DNA from: Chrysoperla carnea | Lineage: Eukaryota; Arthropoda; Insecta; Neuroptera; Chrysopidae | Direction of reading: 5' to 3' | Length of the DNA: 64,000 bases | Assembly: GCF_905475395.1 (NCBI RefSeq) | Contig: NC_058337.1 | Location: 98,450,368-98,514,367, forward strand | Shown here: piece by piece, positions 1 through 10,222 of the stretch | Numbering within the stretch: the first letter of the stretch is position 1 | How the letters are laid out: each line of letters opens with the position of its first letter | Made by a program: the position numbers and the translations under genes | The notes under the pieces: generated by a model | What the model was told of the DNA's origin: nothing | The model's database searches: none | Seen by the model: only the letters and a program-made list of their open reading frames with translations

Positions 1-917
1 ATAGATTTTTTTTTCGATTTCGTAATCTACGTTCTCTGTATGAAGTAGCGTGATTCGAGATCGAACAATTTGTAAATTATAGTTATTGCAAGGTATATAA
101 ATATATTATAATATATTTAGAGTTATAACAAAATAATGTTACTTGACACATTTTTTATATATGTAAGTACGTAAATAAATTAATTAAAGAAGGAATTTGA
201 AACAGAATAAGGAATATTCATGTATTTTTTTTATATTTTTAATTCATTGTTTACACCGTTATAACATAGTAAAAAATATAAATACTGCTTAAAAATGTTG
301 TATTTAAGTGTAAAAAAATATTTAAAATACATTATAATTTTGAGATATTTAAACGCAGTTTGTTGGCGCTCTCTGTCGATGACGTATAAGTACGTGATCT
401 GTCAATTGGTGACAGTTCAATGTATAATTTACACTTTAAAAACATGAATTTACAACACAGAATTTACACTCGCTATTATTAAGCTTTCTAATAAAAAGCC
501 GTAGAATAGTATAATTTAATGAAATACCATATAAAATGTAAGTAATTAATATCATACAGTATGTCAACAAATTTGACAAGCCCGTACTTTGATGTCACGT
601 CCGTATATAAATTTGAATTTCCGTTTTGGAAATTTTTAAATTCCCTTACTGAATTTGTACTTTTATTAATTAATTAAGTAATTAAAAATATATTAATTAC
701 TAAAATAATGGTTTAGTTGAAATGCCCAGTCATTAAAGTTACGGAAGAAAAATATTTTAACCAAATTTAAATTTCATGAATATTCCCTATTGCATATTTT
801 TCAAACTCATAACTTCAATCCTCAATTTTCACTGTGTCTATTTTTTACAATGCAAAATTATTATCAAATATAAAAAAAAAATAAAATATCTGTGTCAGAC
901 ATCCTTTTATTACTCAC
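1..917. other. Intron / no recognised gene
   Basis: AT-rich sequence left of the last visible exon of the TBC1D20-like gene. It is most simply read as part of that gene's next intron. I looked on the minus strand for a continuation of the TBC domain and did not see one, so the next exon should lie beyond the window edge. Short open frames here have no coding character. Confidence 0.5.
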
Positions 918-1651
918 CATCAATCAAACCATATTCGGATTTCGCTAAATTTCTCCAATTCTCCAATCCGTAATTGGTATCGAGTAATGCATTTTGAATT
1001 TCTTCACGTTTTCGTTTTTCATTTATATTTTCAGGGCCTATAAATTATGTTTCAAAAATTTTATAAAAATACTTATTTTGGATAAGAAATGATTCATTTG
1101 TAAAACAAAAGAAATATTAAATTCATAAAATATAAGTACCTAAGTATTAAAAGTCTTAGAAAGACAATAATAATTTAATTACATTCATAACTAAATTTGC
1201 TGTTTAGGAAAAATTGGTCAAAATTATTGAATAGAACTTCAGAATGGCAAAAAATTTCAATTAAATTATTTTACAAACGATTTTAGGAAGCCAAAACAGT
1301 GCAACATTTTATACAGTATCAACAGATAAGCGAATTAATTAAGTTGGTTGGTTGATTTTATGACAAACAAATTAAAATACCTTTCCTAAAATTTAATTCA
1401 GCAGGTTCATTTGAATTTTCATCATCAGCAGATGAATACAAACTTGGTGATGACGAATTCTTTAACACTGTTTTCGATTCATTATCACTGACTTCAATAT
1501 CTGTACCATTTTTGGTGTTATTATAATCTAAATTTCCATTAAAAGTATCTTTAGTAGATCTAGCATCATCTAATAATGAATATTCACTTTCAGTTAAACT
1601 TGTCTCTGGTGAAACTGAAGCTTTTCGACATCGTAATTCATCGCTGTCCAT
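918..1651 (-). CDS. TBC1D20: TBC1D20-like Rab GTPase-activating protein, N-terminal two exons (partial)
   Basis: Two exons can be joined on the minus strand. Exon 1 is 1651..1381 (ATG to donor AAAG|GTATTT, 90 codons plus one base). Exon 2 is 1037..918 (acceptor TTATAG, donor GATG|GTGAGT) and keeps the frame. The first 90 residues are Ser/Asp/Glu-rich, low complexity and probably disordered. Exon 2 has a KRKREEIQNAL start and a LAKSEYGLID end, which resemble the stretch just before the TBC domain of TBC1D20 (KRK..I..AL, then LA.SE.GL followed by LRR.VWP). In that family the protein is an ER-anchored GAP for Rab1 and Rab18. The TBC domain with its catalytic Arg and Gln fingers, and the C-terminal membrane anchor, must lie beyond the left edge. 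The splice model is firm; the family name rests on about 38 residues and is an inference. No overlap with the divergent gene at 3002. Confidence 0.6.
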
Positions 1652-1879
1652 TTTATAATTTTATTTCTTTGTACGCTGAATTTAAATTGAAATAAATTTT
1701 TCATGTCATAAGAAATGATAAATCAGGTGACAGCTTGATTTCTCATAACATATGTGTATGTATTTTTGTTATTTCAAGTTTATTTGTCAAATCACATTTT
1801 TATTATTTTTAGGTTGGTAATTCTTTGTTCAACTTCAAATTTTTTGGTAATCTCTACGTTTTTTTTGTACTTTACTTTT

Positions 1880-2230
1880 TTAACCGACTTCAAACCAAAA
1901 AAGGAGGTTCTCAATTCGACTGTATAGTATTGTTTATTTTTTTATGTTTGTTACCTCAGAACTTTTGACTGGGTGAACCCATTTTGATGATTCTTTATCT
2001 ATTTGAAAGCTGGGGCTTCCCGTGTGGTCCCATTTCATTTTGGTCTAGTTCTGACAACGGCATCCATGAGAAAACCATAAAAGTCTTAAATTTGCATTAA
2101 GTATGCACGACAAGAGGACGAATAACTCAATATCACGTCAACCGATTTCGATGATTCTTTATTTATTTGAAAGCTGTTTTTCTTTTGAAGCCGGTTTTCT
2201 TTTTGTTAAAAGTTTTTTTTATGTGTTCGT
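1880..2230 (+). repeat. Dispersed repeat with CCGACTTCAAA start
   Basis: Begins near AACCGACTTCAAACC, followed by GGAGGTTCTCAATTCGACTG, and contains two copies of a CCGATTT/CCCATTT-GATGATTCTTTAT-TTTGAAAGCTG motif about 180 bases apart. The end (TTCTTTTTGTTAAAAG) reappears in reverse at about 28400-28460 together with ATCGACTTCAAAAG. This is a type of non-coding interspersed repeat I associate with insect genomes; I cannot assign a superfamily. Confidence 0.5.
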
Positions 2231-2888
2231 AGTATCGTGATGCACATAGAAAAACTATATGGTGGTGCATTGACTGCACCTATGTGCACCAAAAATATAT
2301 GCTACTTCATTTATTACGTTTATTGGCTTTGGATAACAATGTTATATCAAAATGACAATAATTGAGCGTCAACAACAAAAGCAAATAAAAATCAATCAAA
2401 AGATTTCAAAAAAAGTGAAATCGGGAAATGCATGACCTAGCTTTTTTTTTAAAGTGTACACCTTTTTATGCCAAAAATGAAATGCATCCTAGGTACGGAT
2501 TTCCGATCTTTTTGTTTCGCGTTAACCCCGTGAATAAAATTCAAAAACAATCATACTTAAATCACATGACTAACGTAAGGGCTAAAATCACGCAGACCCG
2601 TGATAACTCGATCCCATTAAAAGCATGGCTAAACCGAAGCACCTGTGTATATCAATCGCGTGGTTAATGCATACCGACTTGATACTGATTAACTTGTATT
2701 AGGATACTTTTGTGCTCACGGCCTCCTCGGTTCGGGAATCTTTCCCGGTTGGGGGCCCGTGGAATTTTGACCCTCCTTACACCCTATTTTTCCGAGCTAC
2801 TGCCAGTAGTATCAAATACATAAATAGCACAAATACATAAATGGCACTTTTAAAAATTTGATACTGCTATCCTTCTAACTAATTTTTC
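2231..2888. other. Intergenic; GC-rich patch at 2700-2790
   Basis: Upstream region of the 299-codon gene. At 2702-2790 there is a patch much richer in G and C than its surroundings, with an imperfect hairpin (GGCCTCCTCGG / CCGGTTGGGGGCC). It does not fold as a tRNA and I do not recognise it. The open frame at 2428-2667 shows no similarity I can name. Confidence 0.35.
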
Positions 2889-2962
2889 TTTATATAGCCT
2901 ACTTTAAATTATTAATTAAATCTTGGTAGAACTATTTAATAATTTAAAGTAGGCTATATAAA
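2889..2962. repeat. Perfect 27-bp inverted repeat upstream of the 299-codon gene
   Basis: Arms 2889-2915 and 2936-2962 are exact reverse complements, separated by a 20-base loop. The core is TATAGCCTACTTTAAATTAT. The hairpin ends 39 bases before the ATG at 3002, so it lies in the promoter or 5' untranslated region. It is not seen ahead of the degenerate second copy. Confidence 0.85.
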
Positions 2963-3001
2963 AATAATTGGAAAAATTTTCAAGTAAGAAATTCCATAAA
3001 A

Positions 3002-3901
3002 ATGACGTTAGAAGTAGTTGAACATAAAGAAATTGATTCCATCATAGACGAAGCAAAAGCTTCCGGCTTATACAGTATCGATAAAATCAATATTCTAACA
3101 CACAATGACGATAACTTTTTCGATGATTATGATGATTGGTCTGATTCAAACGAATCATTATATAATGAATCAAAAACTAAAAGTTTAATGAACGATTTGG
3201 AAAGTTTACTAAAGTTGCAACAACAATGCGTTCCACAAATCGAATTCAATTCTTTACCACGAAGTGATTCAGATGTGACTATAATACGTGATAGAAAACA
3301 ACGCACAAAATTAAAAAAACAAACAAATAATAAATGGGAAAGTATTCATGATAAAGCTGTGCCTGGTGATGGTACACATTTAGCTGAGAGTCCATCTCTA
3401 GTAAATTTGGTAACATTTGTTAATTCTGATACGAACATAAAGAAGGAAGCTGGTGAATATTTAGTACCAATATCATCTTGGGACCCAATATATACGAAAA
3501 GAAGAACTTTGGAAAGTTCAACATTAGAAACATCTAATACTCAATTTGAAGAGATTCATAATTCATTACTCATTTCAGGAAAGTACGAATCTCGTTTAAA
3601 TATTCCTTACATGATGAAACAAAAATTATCACCACGCCCTGGTGCTTTATTTAGTCAAAATCGTACGACAATAAATTTTGAATCAGATAACAATTTACAA
3701 TTAGATAACAACAATAAAGACTTTCAAAAGATAAAAACTCCACCTTGTGAGAAATTTCAACATCGAACAATTAAAAAAAGATTGAATAGATTTGCACGTA
3801 GAGTGTTATGCGCATGTTGTATGTTTGAACAAGTAAACCGAAAAACTAGAAATACTTTTGAAATTGGAATTCAAACTATGAATATGGATATGGATTTATA
3901 A
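3002..3901 (+). CDS. Intronless gene of unknown function (299 aa), partner of PIGW copy 1
   Basis: A single 299-codon frame from AAAATGA at 3002 to TAA at 3899. I do not recognise the protein. It is hydrophilic, with no signal peptide or membrane segment. Visible features: an Asp-rich acidic run at about residues 36-48 (DDNFFDDYDDWSDS), several SDS/SES sites typical of phosphorylation, a basic C-terminal stretch (IKKRLNRFARRV), a cysteine cluster CACC at about 272-275, and near the end EIGIQT, which resembles the GIQ-type motif bound by dynein light chain LC8 (inference only). The coding reality is supported by a recognisable degenerate second copy at 6061-7880, also next to a PIGW gene. The stop lies only 124 bases before the PIGW ATG; an AATAAA at about 3919 could end its mRNA, but a dicistronic transcript cannot be excluded. 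It could also be a lineage-specific gene. Confidence 0.7.
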   Translation: MTLEVVEHKEIDSIIDEAKASGLYSIDKINILTHNDDNFFDDYDDWSDSNESLYNESKTKSLMNDLESLLKLQQQCVPQIEFNSLPRSDSDVTIIRDRKQRTKLKKQTNNKWESIHDKAVPGDGTHLAESPSLVNLVTFVNSDTNIKKEAGEYLVPISSWDPIYTKRRTLESSTLETSNTQFEEIHNSLLISGKYESRLNIPYMMKQKLSPRPGALFSQNRTTINFESDNNLQLDNNNKDFQKIKTPPCEKFQHRTIKKRLNRFARRVLCACCMFEQVNRKTRNTFEIGIQTMNMDMDL

Positions 3902-4024
3902 TGAGTGCGTTATAAATTAATAAACTGGGAGTTTCTGTTTTTAAATGTAAGATATTATCGCTACAAAACTAAATTTTTTTAATTGTACATAACCTAAATT
4001 TATTATCAATAAAATAACTGAAAA

Positions 4025-5464
4025 ATGGAATCAATTGGTGATACAACTACATCAAATTATCGAGAAATTCATGAAGCGTATATGCAAAATTTGAATGGAA
4101 CAACTGCTTTGGAAACATACTTTTTAATTGTACCAAGTTTTTTAAATATTTTTATTTGCCTTAGTGTAATTCATATCATAACACCTTTAATAGACTTACA
4201 AATATCAAAATTGTCGCAGTTTTTAATAGAATTTTGTGTGATTGTGTTACCAAATCTGTTGTGGTTAACGGTCTTATCTGATTATATAAAATATGTTTTT
4301 CTAAGTTTACTTTGTATATCTACATGTATCTTAATATATTTTTTACAATTTATTCAACATACTGATTTTAGTAAAATCAAATTTGAAAATAAACATCGGC
4401 ATTTTATAACAAATGCACGATCTACAATCAATGTTTTAACTGCTATTTGCATACTAGCCGTTGATTTTCAAATATTTCCAAGACGCTTTGCAAAAACTGA
4501 AACTTTTGGTTTTGGACTAATGGATGTTGGCGTAGGACTTTATGTATGTTCAAACGGGGTTGTTGCTTCCCACACATTAAAAGATCATTTCAATGGATTT
4601 TTTAATGTTTTATTTAAATCGTTTATCAGTTGTACACCATTATTTATTCTTGGTTCCGTCCGATTTGTGTTGACAAATGAATTAGATTATCAACTACATG
4701 TCTCTGAATATGGTGTCCATTGGAATTTTTTTATTACACTTGCAGTTACAAAAATGTTGAGTACAATTATCTTATATTTAATTCCCGCTAGATATTCTTT
4801 ACCTACAACTATTTTTTTGATACTGCTTCAAGAGTATTTACTGCAAGTTGGGCTACAAGAATGGGTTCTATCTGATATTAAACGGAGTACGTTTTTAACT
4901 GCAAATCGCGAAGGAATAGTTTCATCACTAGGCTATGTTGCAATCTATTTTTTGGCTATTCAAGTATCCAATTTTATGAACTTAAAAGAAACAATTTCTT
5001 TTAAAGATAACGTTCGGTTATTATATAAGTTGATTATCATTTCTGTTATTACATTAATATTGACTTTTTTTTGTGAAAAGAATTTTGGGGTATCAAGGCG
5101 TTTAGCTAATTCTGGGTATATCTTATGGATTCTATTTATTGGAGTTACAATGCTCACATTTTTTTTGGCGGTTGAGTTATGTTTGATGATAATATTTATA
5201 AGTTTAAAGCCATATTTTGAAAAATATTCTATTCGGGTTGGTAAATCAACTGAGTTAACGTCCATCATATTAGAAGCGGTAAATTTCAATGGATTAACAT
5301 TCTTCCTATTAGCAAATGTATTAACAGGCTTAGTCAATTTAACTATACAAACTTTGACCGTTGGTCCACTTAATAGTTTTTTGATACTTTGTATTTATAT
5401 ACTTACAATTTGTGCAGCTATGAGTGCTGCGTATATTCAAAACATTAAACTGAAGTTTTGGTAA
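4025..5464 (+). CDS. PIGW: PIGW / GWT1-like GPI-anchor inositol acyltransferase, copy 1
   Basis: Single-exon frame of 479 residues, close to the family's usual length of about 500, and intronless like many animal PIGW genes. PIGW adds an acyl chain to the inositol of glucosaminyl-phosphatidylinositol in the ER membrane, an early step of GPI-anchor synthesis. The family signature is visible: NGTTALETY near residue 25, the conserved FPRRFAKTETFGFGLMDVG at about 153-171, and NREG followed by SSLGY near 292-300. The remainder is a chain of hydrophobic segments (I count about 12-13), as expected for this multi-pass protein. The C-terminus ends in KLKFW. The ATG at 4025 fits, with AAAA before it. 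A near-identical second copy lies 4,003 bases downstream: residues about 60-330 are identical, while the last 115 differ at roughly 25 positions. Codon use is AT-rich, like the neighbourhood. Confidence 0.92.
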   Translation: MESIGDTTTSNYREIHEAYMQNLNGTTALETYFLIVPSFLNIFICLSVIHIITPLIDLQISKLSQFLIEFCVIVLPNLLWLTVLSDYIKYVFLSLLCISTCILIYFLQFIQHTDFSKIKFENKHRHFITNARSTINVLTAICILAVDFQIFPRRFAKTETFGFGLMDVGVGLYVCSNGVVASHTLKDHFNGFFNVLFKSFISCTPLFILGSVRFVLTNELDYQLHVSEYGVHWNFFITLAVTKMLSTIILYLIPARYSLPTTIFLILLQEYLLQVGLQEWVLSDIKRSTFLTANREGIVSSLGYVAIYFLAIQVSNFMNLKETISFKDNVRLLYKLIIISVITLILTFFCEKNFGVSRRLANSGYILWILFIGVTMLTFFLAVELCLMIIFISLKPYFEKYSIRVGKSTELTSIILEAVNFNGLTFFLLANVLTGLVNLTIQTLTVGPLNSFLILCIYILTICAAMSAAYIQNIKLKFW

Positions 5465-6060
5465 AAAAACAATTTTTTTTTAGAATTACGTAAGGAAAAG
5501 TCTGTTATATAACATATAAGTTCTTAATCCGATCCAATATTATGGTTAGGTACCATGATTTGGCGTCTTATTATCTTATCAGTTGACGCCTTGCTGTACT
5601 TGGCAGTATACTGGTCTGAATTTATTATCTCACAATTAATTTTTCCTATTTAAAAGACTTCGTGGATTTCTTTTTCGTTAATGTATATTAATTAACGTAT
5701 TGCCTAATATTTTAAACTTGTGATTTTTTTTAACTATATGGTTCTAAAGATTGTTAACGCATGAATGTGAAAACCAGAATTGATTTTTAAAAATTTTCAC
5801 AAAAATTCTTTGGTGCTTCACATTTTCTCTCGCTTTAAATTTTTGGGGGAAGAGTGACTATCTTTTTAAAGGAATATGTTATTAATTTATAGTCAAAAAT
5901 AATTCCTTTATTAATACCAGCATGCTGCTCAATATTGACATCAATGTTAACAATGTTGAATAAACAATAATTAAATATCAAAAATTTTTAGGTAGCATAC
6001 TGGCATTAATAAAAGAACGTGAAACAAAAAATCATGTAATTTTATATAGTAAAAAGCTTT
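5465..6060. other. PIGW 3' flank and spacer between the duplicated units
   Basis: The 3' flank matches in patches the sequence after PIGW copy 2: AATTTTTCCT followed by TTTAAAAGA, then a CTCGCTTT and TTTTTGGGGGAAGA block at about 5830-5855, compare 9585-9600. The tandem duplication therefore extended past the stop codon. A short inverted repeat (ACCAGCATGCTGC at about 5918 against GGTAGCATACTGG at about 5991) lies between the units. No gene seen. Confidence 0.6.
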
Positions 6061-7880
6061 CAGAAGTGACTTGGATGTACCCGTTATAAGTACGTAAAAA
6101 AAAAGTTTTAATGTAAAAACAAGCGAATAGTTACTCTAAAGTTGTATCTGATGATAGAACACGTTTAGTTGTGCGTCCATTTGCACAGGATGGCAATCGA
6201 CTTAGAAAACCTGGAAATGTCAAGAAATTTTGAAATTCTGCAAAAGGTCGGGAATAGTCAGCGAATTTTGGTATATGTTATAGAAAATGATAAAAAATGT
6301 TCAGACTAAAGAATTGAATTTTGAAGACCTGATTTCTCATCCATATTTTGGAATGTAGTACATATTCTGCATCATTTTTATCTTCAAAATATTCTGTTTT
6401 AGTCAGGGTTGTCCGATAATTTCGGTCTTAAAGCGTTCAGTTCAGTAAAAAAGAAGTAGATTCGAATTTGAAATTAAAAATTTCATAAACTACAAAAACA
6501 CCGCTTCATAATAATGGTTATCCGATACAAGAGCCGAAATAGGAAACAAAATCTCCAAACATTATGCAACTCTTGTATCGATAATTTCTTCAAAAAAGAT
6601 AGATTATATCTGCGGGGCTTCTGTTTTGCCCCTACTATATTGAGTCAATATTTATATTTTGCAGACTTCGAAATGAAATAGACGCGGAATTTAAAAATTT
6701 TAATGATACAAATTGAAAACAAAATTTAATTGTTTTAAAAATATTAAAAAAATTCTATAAAAGCAGTAGATTTATCAAAAAAAAGAGGTAAAATGGTAGG
6801 ATGAGCCAAAAAACAGGAAATCCGACAAACCTTGGCCTGAGGTCAATTTACCTTAGTGAATGTTTTGTATCAGAATACGAGGCAAAGTGAAATTTTTGTA
6901 TTTTTCGAATAGAAAATTTCAAATTATGATGCCTTAAAAACTGTTAGGGAAATTTTGTTAACAATATGGAAAAGTCAGGGAATTTCAAGTTATCAATTCG
7001 ATCGCCACTCTGTCCTAGTAAATATTTTAACTATTGTTAAAGCAGTAACAAATATAAAGCGATCAGCTGAAGAATATTTAGTATCAATTTTATCTGGGTA
7101 TGTACCGAATATATACGAAATACAAATATTTGAAAAATTTTACAATAGGAGCATCTGATTCGAAGGGATTAATCGTTTTTTACATATTTTTAATATCTGA
7201 CTCACATTTAAGTATTCCATTCATAATCAAACAAAAATTATTAATTAGTCTTAATGAAACGACAATAAATTTCGATTCAGTATATAACAATCAGATAACA
7301 ATAAAGCCGTCCATTCATGGTACGGTGAACTTGCACACGTTAATCTGAAGGTGTGTATGAAAATGAGCCTTTATGAGCAATTTATGTGCAAGGAATGCAT
7401 ATTGCAAAACAGATGGAAAAACTAACAAGAAGCAAAATGCCATGTCGCGACAAAAATGTCCGCGTCGTTTAACGCTTCAGCATAGCCTTTCGATTCTGTA
7501 ATATAGGCCTATTTTTTCGTGAATACACTTGTTATGGCAAAAGCTTCTTTATGTTAGTATTCTACTAACTGAACTACAAACTCAAAAAACATAGAAATAT
7601 GAACACAGTTGTTATTTCCATGTACTCTTCATATGTTATCAAACTAAATAAGAGCCGAGCATTAAAAGAGGCATTGGAATTATATTGTTGCTTCGCTGAG
7701 TTATTTTAGTTCCGGTTTTTCTTAGTTTTTTCGCAACCGGTGGGTCTGTTAAGGCACATGCCAGCGTGAGTGGGCGGCTTAAATAATTTCCAAATATAAA
7801 AGCTCCACCTAGTGAAAAATTTACAATATCAAATAAAAAAGTGACATAGCACGAATAGATTTTGTTATTTTCGCTTGTTA
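6061..7880 (+). pseudogene. Degenerate second copy of the 299-codon gene
   Basis: Blocks collinear with the gene at 3002 can be followed: 6061-6180 (to 3262-3396), about 7000-7140 (to 3388-3510, with AGAATATTTAGTA against TGAATATTTAGTA), 7205-7307 (to 3590-3718, with ACGACAATAAATTT shared) and 7793-7880 (to 3721-3800). The first third is missing. Two insertions of about 820 bases (6181-7000) and 480 bases (7308-7790) interrupt it, and frameshifts and stops are present in all blocks. Only short fragments stay open (6955-7158, 7100-7348). The insertions resemble repeats, but I cannot name them. This is the upstream half of the tandem duplication that also produced PIGW copy 2. Confidence 0.75.
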
Positions 7881-8027
7881 TAAATTTGATCCCGCAAGTT
7901 ATATTTTTTGGAGACCGTGTTTCAATTCTATTATAAATAATGAATAGGAAATTTTGGTACCGAAATATTTAAATACGTTTTTGTCTCGTAATAATTATTT
8001 TTATAATTCAAGTTTGTTAAACTAAAA

Positions 8028-9467
8028 ATGGAATCAATTGATGATACAACTACATCAAATTATCGAAAAATTCATGAAGCGTATATGCAAAATTTGAATG
8101 GAACAACTGCTTTGGAAACATACTTTTTAATTGTACCAAGTTTTTTAAATATTTTTATTTGCCTTAGTGTAATTCATATAATAACACCTTTAGTACACTT
8201 ACAAATATCCAAATTGTCGCAGTTTTTAATAGAATTTTGTGTGATTGTGTTACCAAATCTGTTGTGGTTAACGGTCTTATCTGATTATATAAAATATGTT
8301 TTTCTAAGTTTACTTTGTATATCTACATGTATCTTAATATATTTTTTACAATTTATTCAACATACTGATTTTAGTAAAATCAAATTTGAAAATAAACATC
8401 GGCATTTTATAACAAATGCACGATCTACAATCAATGTTTTAACTGCTATTTGCATACTAGCCGTTGATTTTCAAATATTTCCAAGACGCTTTGCAAAAAC
8501 TGAAACTTTTGGTTTTGGACTAATGGATGTTGGCGTAGGACTTTATGTATGTTCAAACGGGGTTGTTGCTTCCCACACATTAAAAGATCATTTCAATGGA
8601 TTTTTTAATGTTTTATTTAAATCGTTTATCAGTTGTACACCATTATTTATTCTTGGTTCCGTCCGATTTGTGTTGACAAATGAATTAGATTATCAACTAC
8701 ATGTCTCTGAATATGGTGTCCATTGGAATTTTTTTATTACACTTGCAGTTACAAAAATGTTGAGTACAATTATCTTATATTTAATTCCCGCTAGATATTC
8801 TTTACCTACAACTATTTTTTTGATACTGCTTCAAGAGTATTTACTGCAAGTTGGGCTACAAGAATGGGTTCTATCTGATATTAAACGGAGTACGTTTTTA
8901 ACTGCAAATCGCGAAGGAATAGTTTCATCACTAGGCTATGTTGCAATCTATTTTTTGGCTATTCAAGTATCCAATTTTATGAACTTAAAAGAAACAATTT
9001 CTTTTAAAGATAACGTTCGGTTATTATATAAATTGATTATCATTTCTGTGATTACATTAATTTTGACTTTTTTTTGTGAAAAGAATTTTGGGGTATCAAG
9101 GCGTTTAGCTAATTCTGGGTACATCTTTTGGATTCTTTTTATTTTTGTTTCAATGCACGCATTTTTCTTAGTAGTTGAGTTAATTTTGATGATAATATTT
9201 GTCAGTTTAAAGACGTATTTTGAAAAAAATTCCATTCGGATTGGTAAATCAACTGAGTTAACGTCAATCATATTAGAAGCGGTAAATTTCAATGGATTAA
9301 CATTCTTTCTATTAGCAAATGTATTAACAGGCTTAATCAATTTAACTATACAAACTTTGAAAATTGATCCATTTAATAGTATTTTGATACTTTTTATTTA
9401 TAGTTTTATAATTTGTGCAGCTCTGAGTGCTGTGTATGTTCAGAATATTAAACTAAAATTTTGGTAA
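8028..9467 (+). CDS. PIGW: PIGW / GWT1-like GPI-anchor inositol acyltransferase, copy 2
   Basis: A full-length 479-residue frame with the same family signatures as copy 1 (the FPRRFAKTETFG block, NGTTALETY, the C-terminus KLKFW). I see no stop or frameshift, so it can encode a functional enzyme. Differences from copy 1 are not spread evenly: a few near the start (G5D, E14K, I/V and D/H near residues 56-57), none that I can see over nucleotides of about 8215-9027, then many in the last 115 residues. There, hydrophobic segments keep their character while individual residues change (for example GVTMLTFFLAV against FVSMHAFFLVV). This suggests recent gene conversion of the 5' two-thirds over an older duplication. 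The gene lies about 150 bases after the degenerate copy of the 299-codon gene and may use a different promoter from copy 1. Confidence 0.9.
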   Translation: MESIDDTTTSNYRKIHEAYMQNLNGTTALETYFLIVPSFLNIFICLSVIHIITPLVHLQISKLSQFLIEFCVIVLPNLLWLTVLSDYIKYVFLSLLCISTCILIYFLQFIQHTDFSKIKFENKHRHFITNARSTINVLTAICILAVDFQIFPRRFAKTETFGFGLMDVGVGLYVCSNGVVASHTLKDHFNGFFNVLFKSFISCTPLFILGSVRFVLTNELDYQLHVSEYGVHWNFFITLAVTKMLSTIILYLIPARYSLPTTIFLILLQEYLLQVGLQEWVLSDIKRSTFLTANREGIVSSLGYVAIYFLAIQVSNFMNLKETISFKDNVRLLYKLIIISVITLILTFFCEKNFGVSRRLANSGYIFWILFIFVSMHAFFLVVELILMIIFVSLKTYFEKNSIRIGKSTELTSIILEAVNFNGLTFFLLANVLTGLINLTIQTLKIDPFNSILILFIYSFIICAALSAVYVQNIKLKFW

Positions 9468-10222
9468 AAAAACAAATTTTGGGGGAGTAGCCAGGGAAAT
9501 AATTCTATTATTTAATTTTTCCTCTTTAAAAGATCCTTCTAATACTGTTATTGCACAAAACTTAAAATGCCTTACAATTTTTCTCGCTTTTGGGGGAAGA
9601 AAAATAAACTCCTTATGAAAATGTTTTAATAATTTATTATAAAAAATTATAAAATATGTATTAACAAAAATCATGAAAATGTTCTTAAAAAATTAATTCA
9701 TGTAATTTTATAACGTACAAAAATTGTAAAAATCTAGTCTTAAATATTACAATTGGTCAGATCTGTGGTTAGCGAAAACTCGCAAAATTGTCCATTTTAT
9801 AAAAAATAACCATTTTTCTGATATCATTTAAATTCTATTCACAATTTGTTTAAGCTTATGTTCACATTTTTATACCGTCTTGAGGAAAATTTATTAAAAC
9901 ACTTTTTTACATAATTAATATTTCATTGTGATGCATTCTCTCTGCCAAGCTTTCACCTGTTGATTAAATCGATTTGTCTACTTTTACATATGTTTTGATT
10001 CTCCATCAACAAGCTCATCAACAATTGTTAAAGAATGTATATTAATGTGAACAAAAGTTAATATCGTTTTAATAAAATTGTATTATTGTTGTTACTTTAG
10101 ACATTCCAAAGTCAAATTCAGTATCATTTATTTTGTTAGTATTTTCAAATTGTAAAAATTTTATTAAATACGTAAATTCGTTTAATAATTCGTTATAATT
10201 TATTCTAAAATAAAAATTATTG
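9468..10222. other. Intergenic, convergent PIGW and EOGT
   Basis: AT-rich 3' flank shared by two convergent genes. The left 150 bases match the flank after PIGW copy 1. I see no further gene or repeat. Confidence 0.5.

Noticed and set aside
4960-5337. 125-codon antisense frame inside PIGW copy 1, repeated at 8963-9340 in copy 2
   Set aside because: It lies opposite the well-supported PIGW frame. Its conservation follows from the sense strand being nearly identical in both copies.
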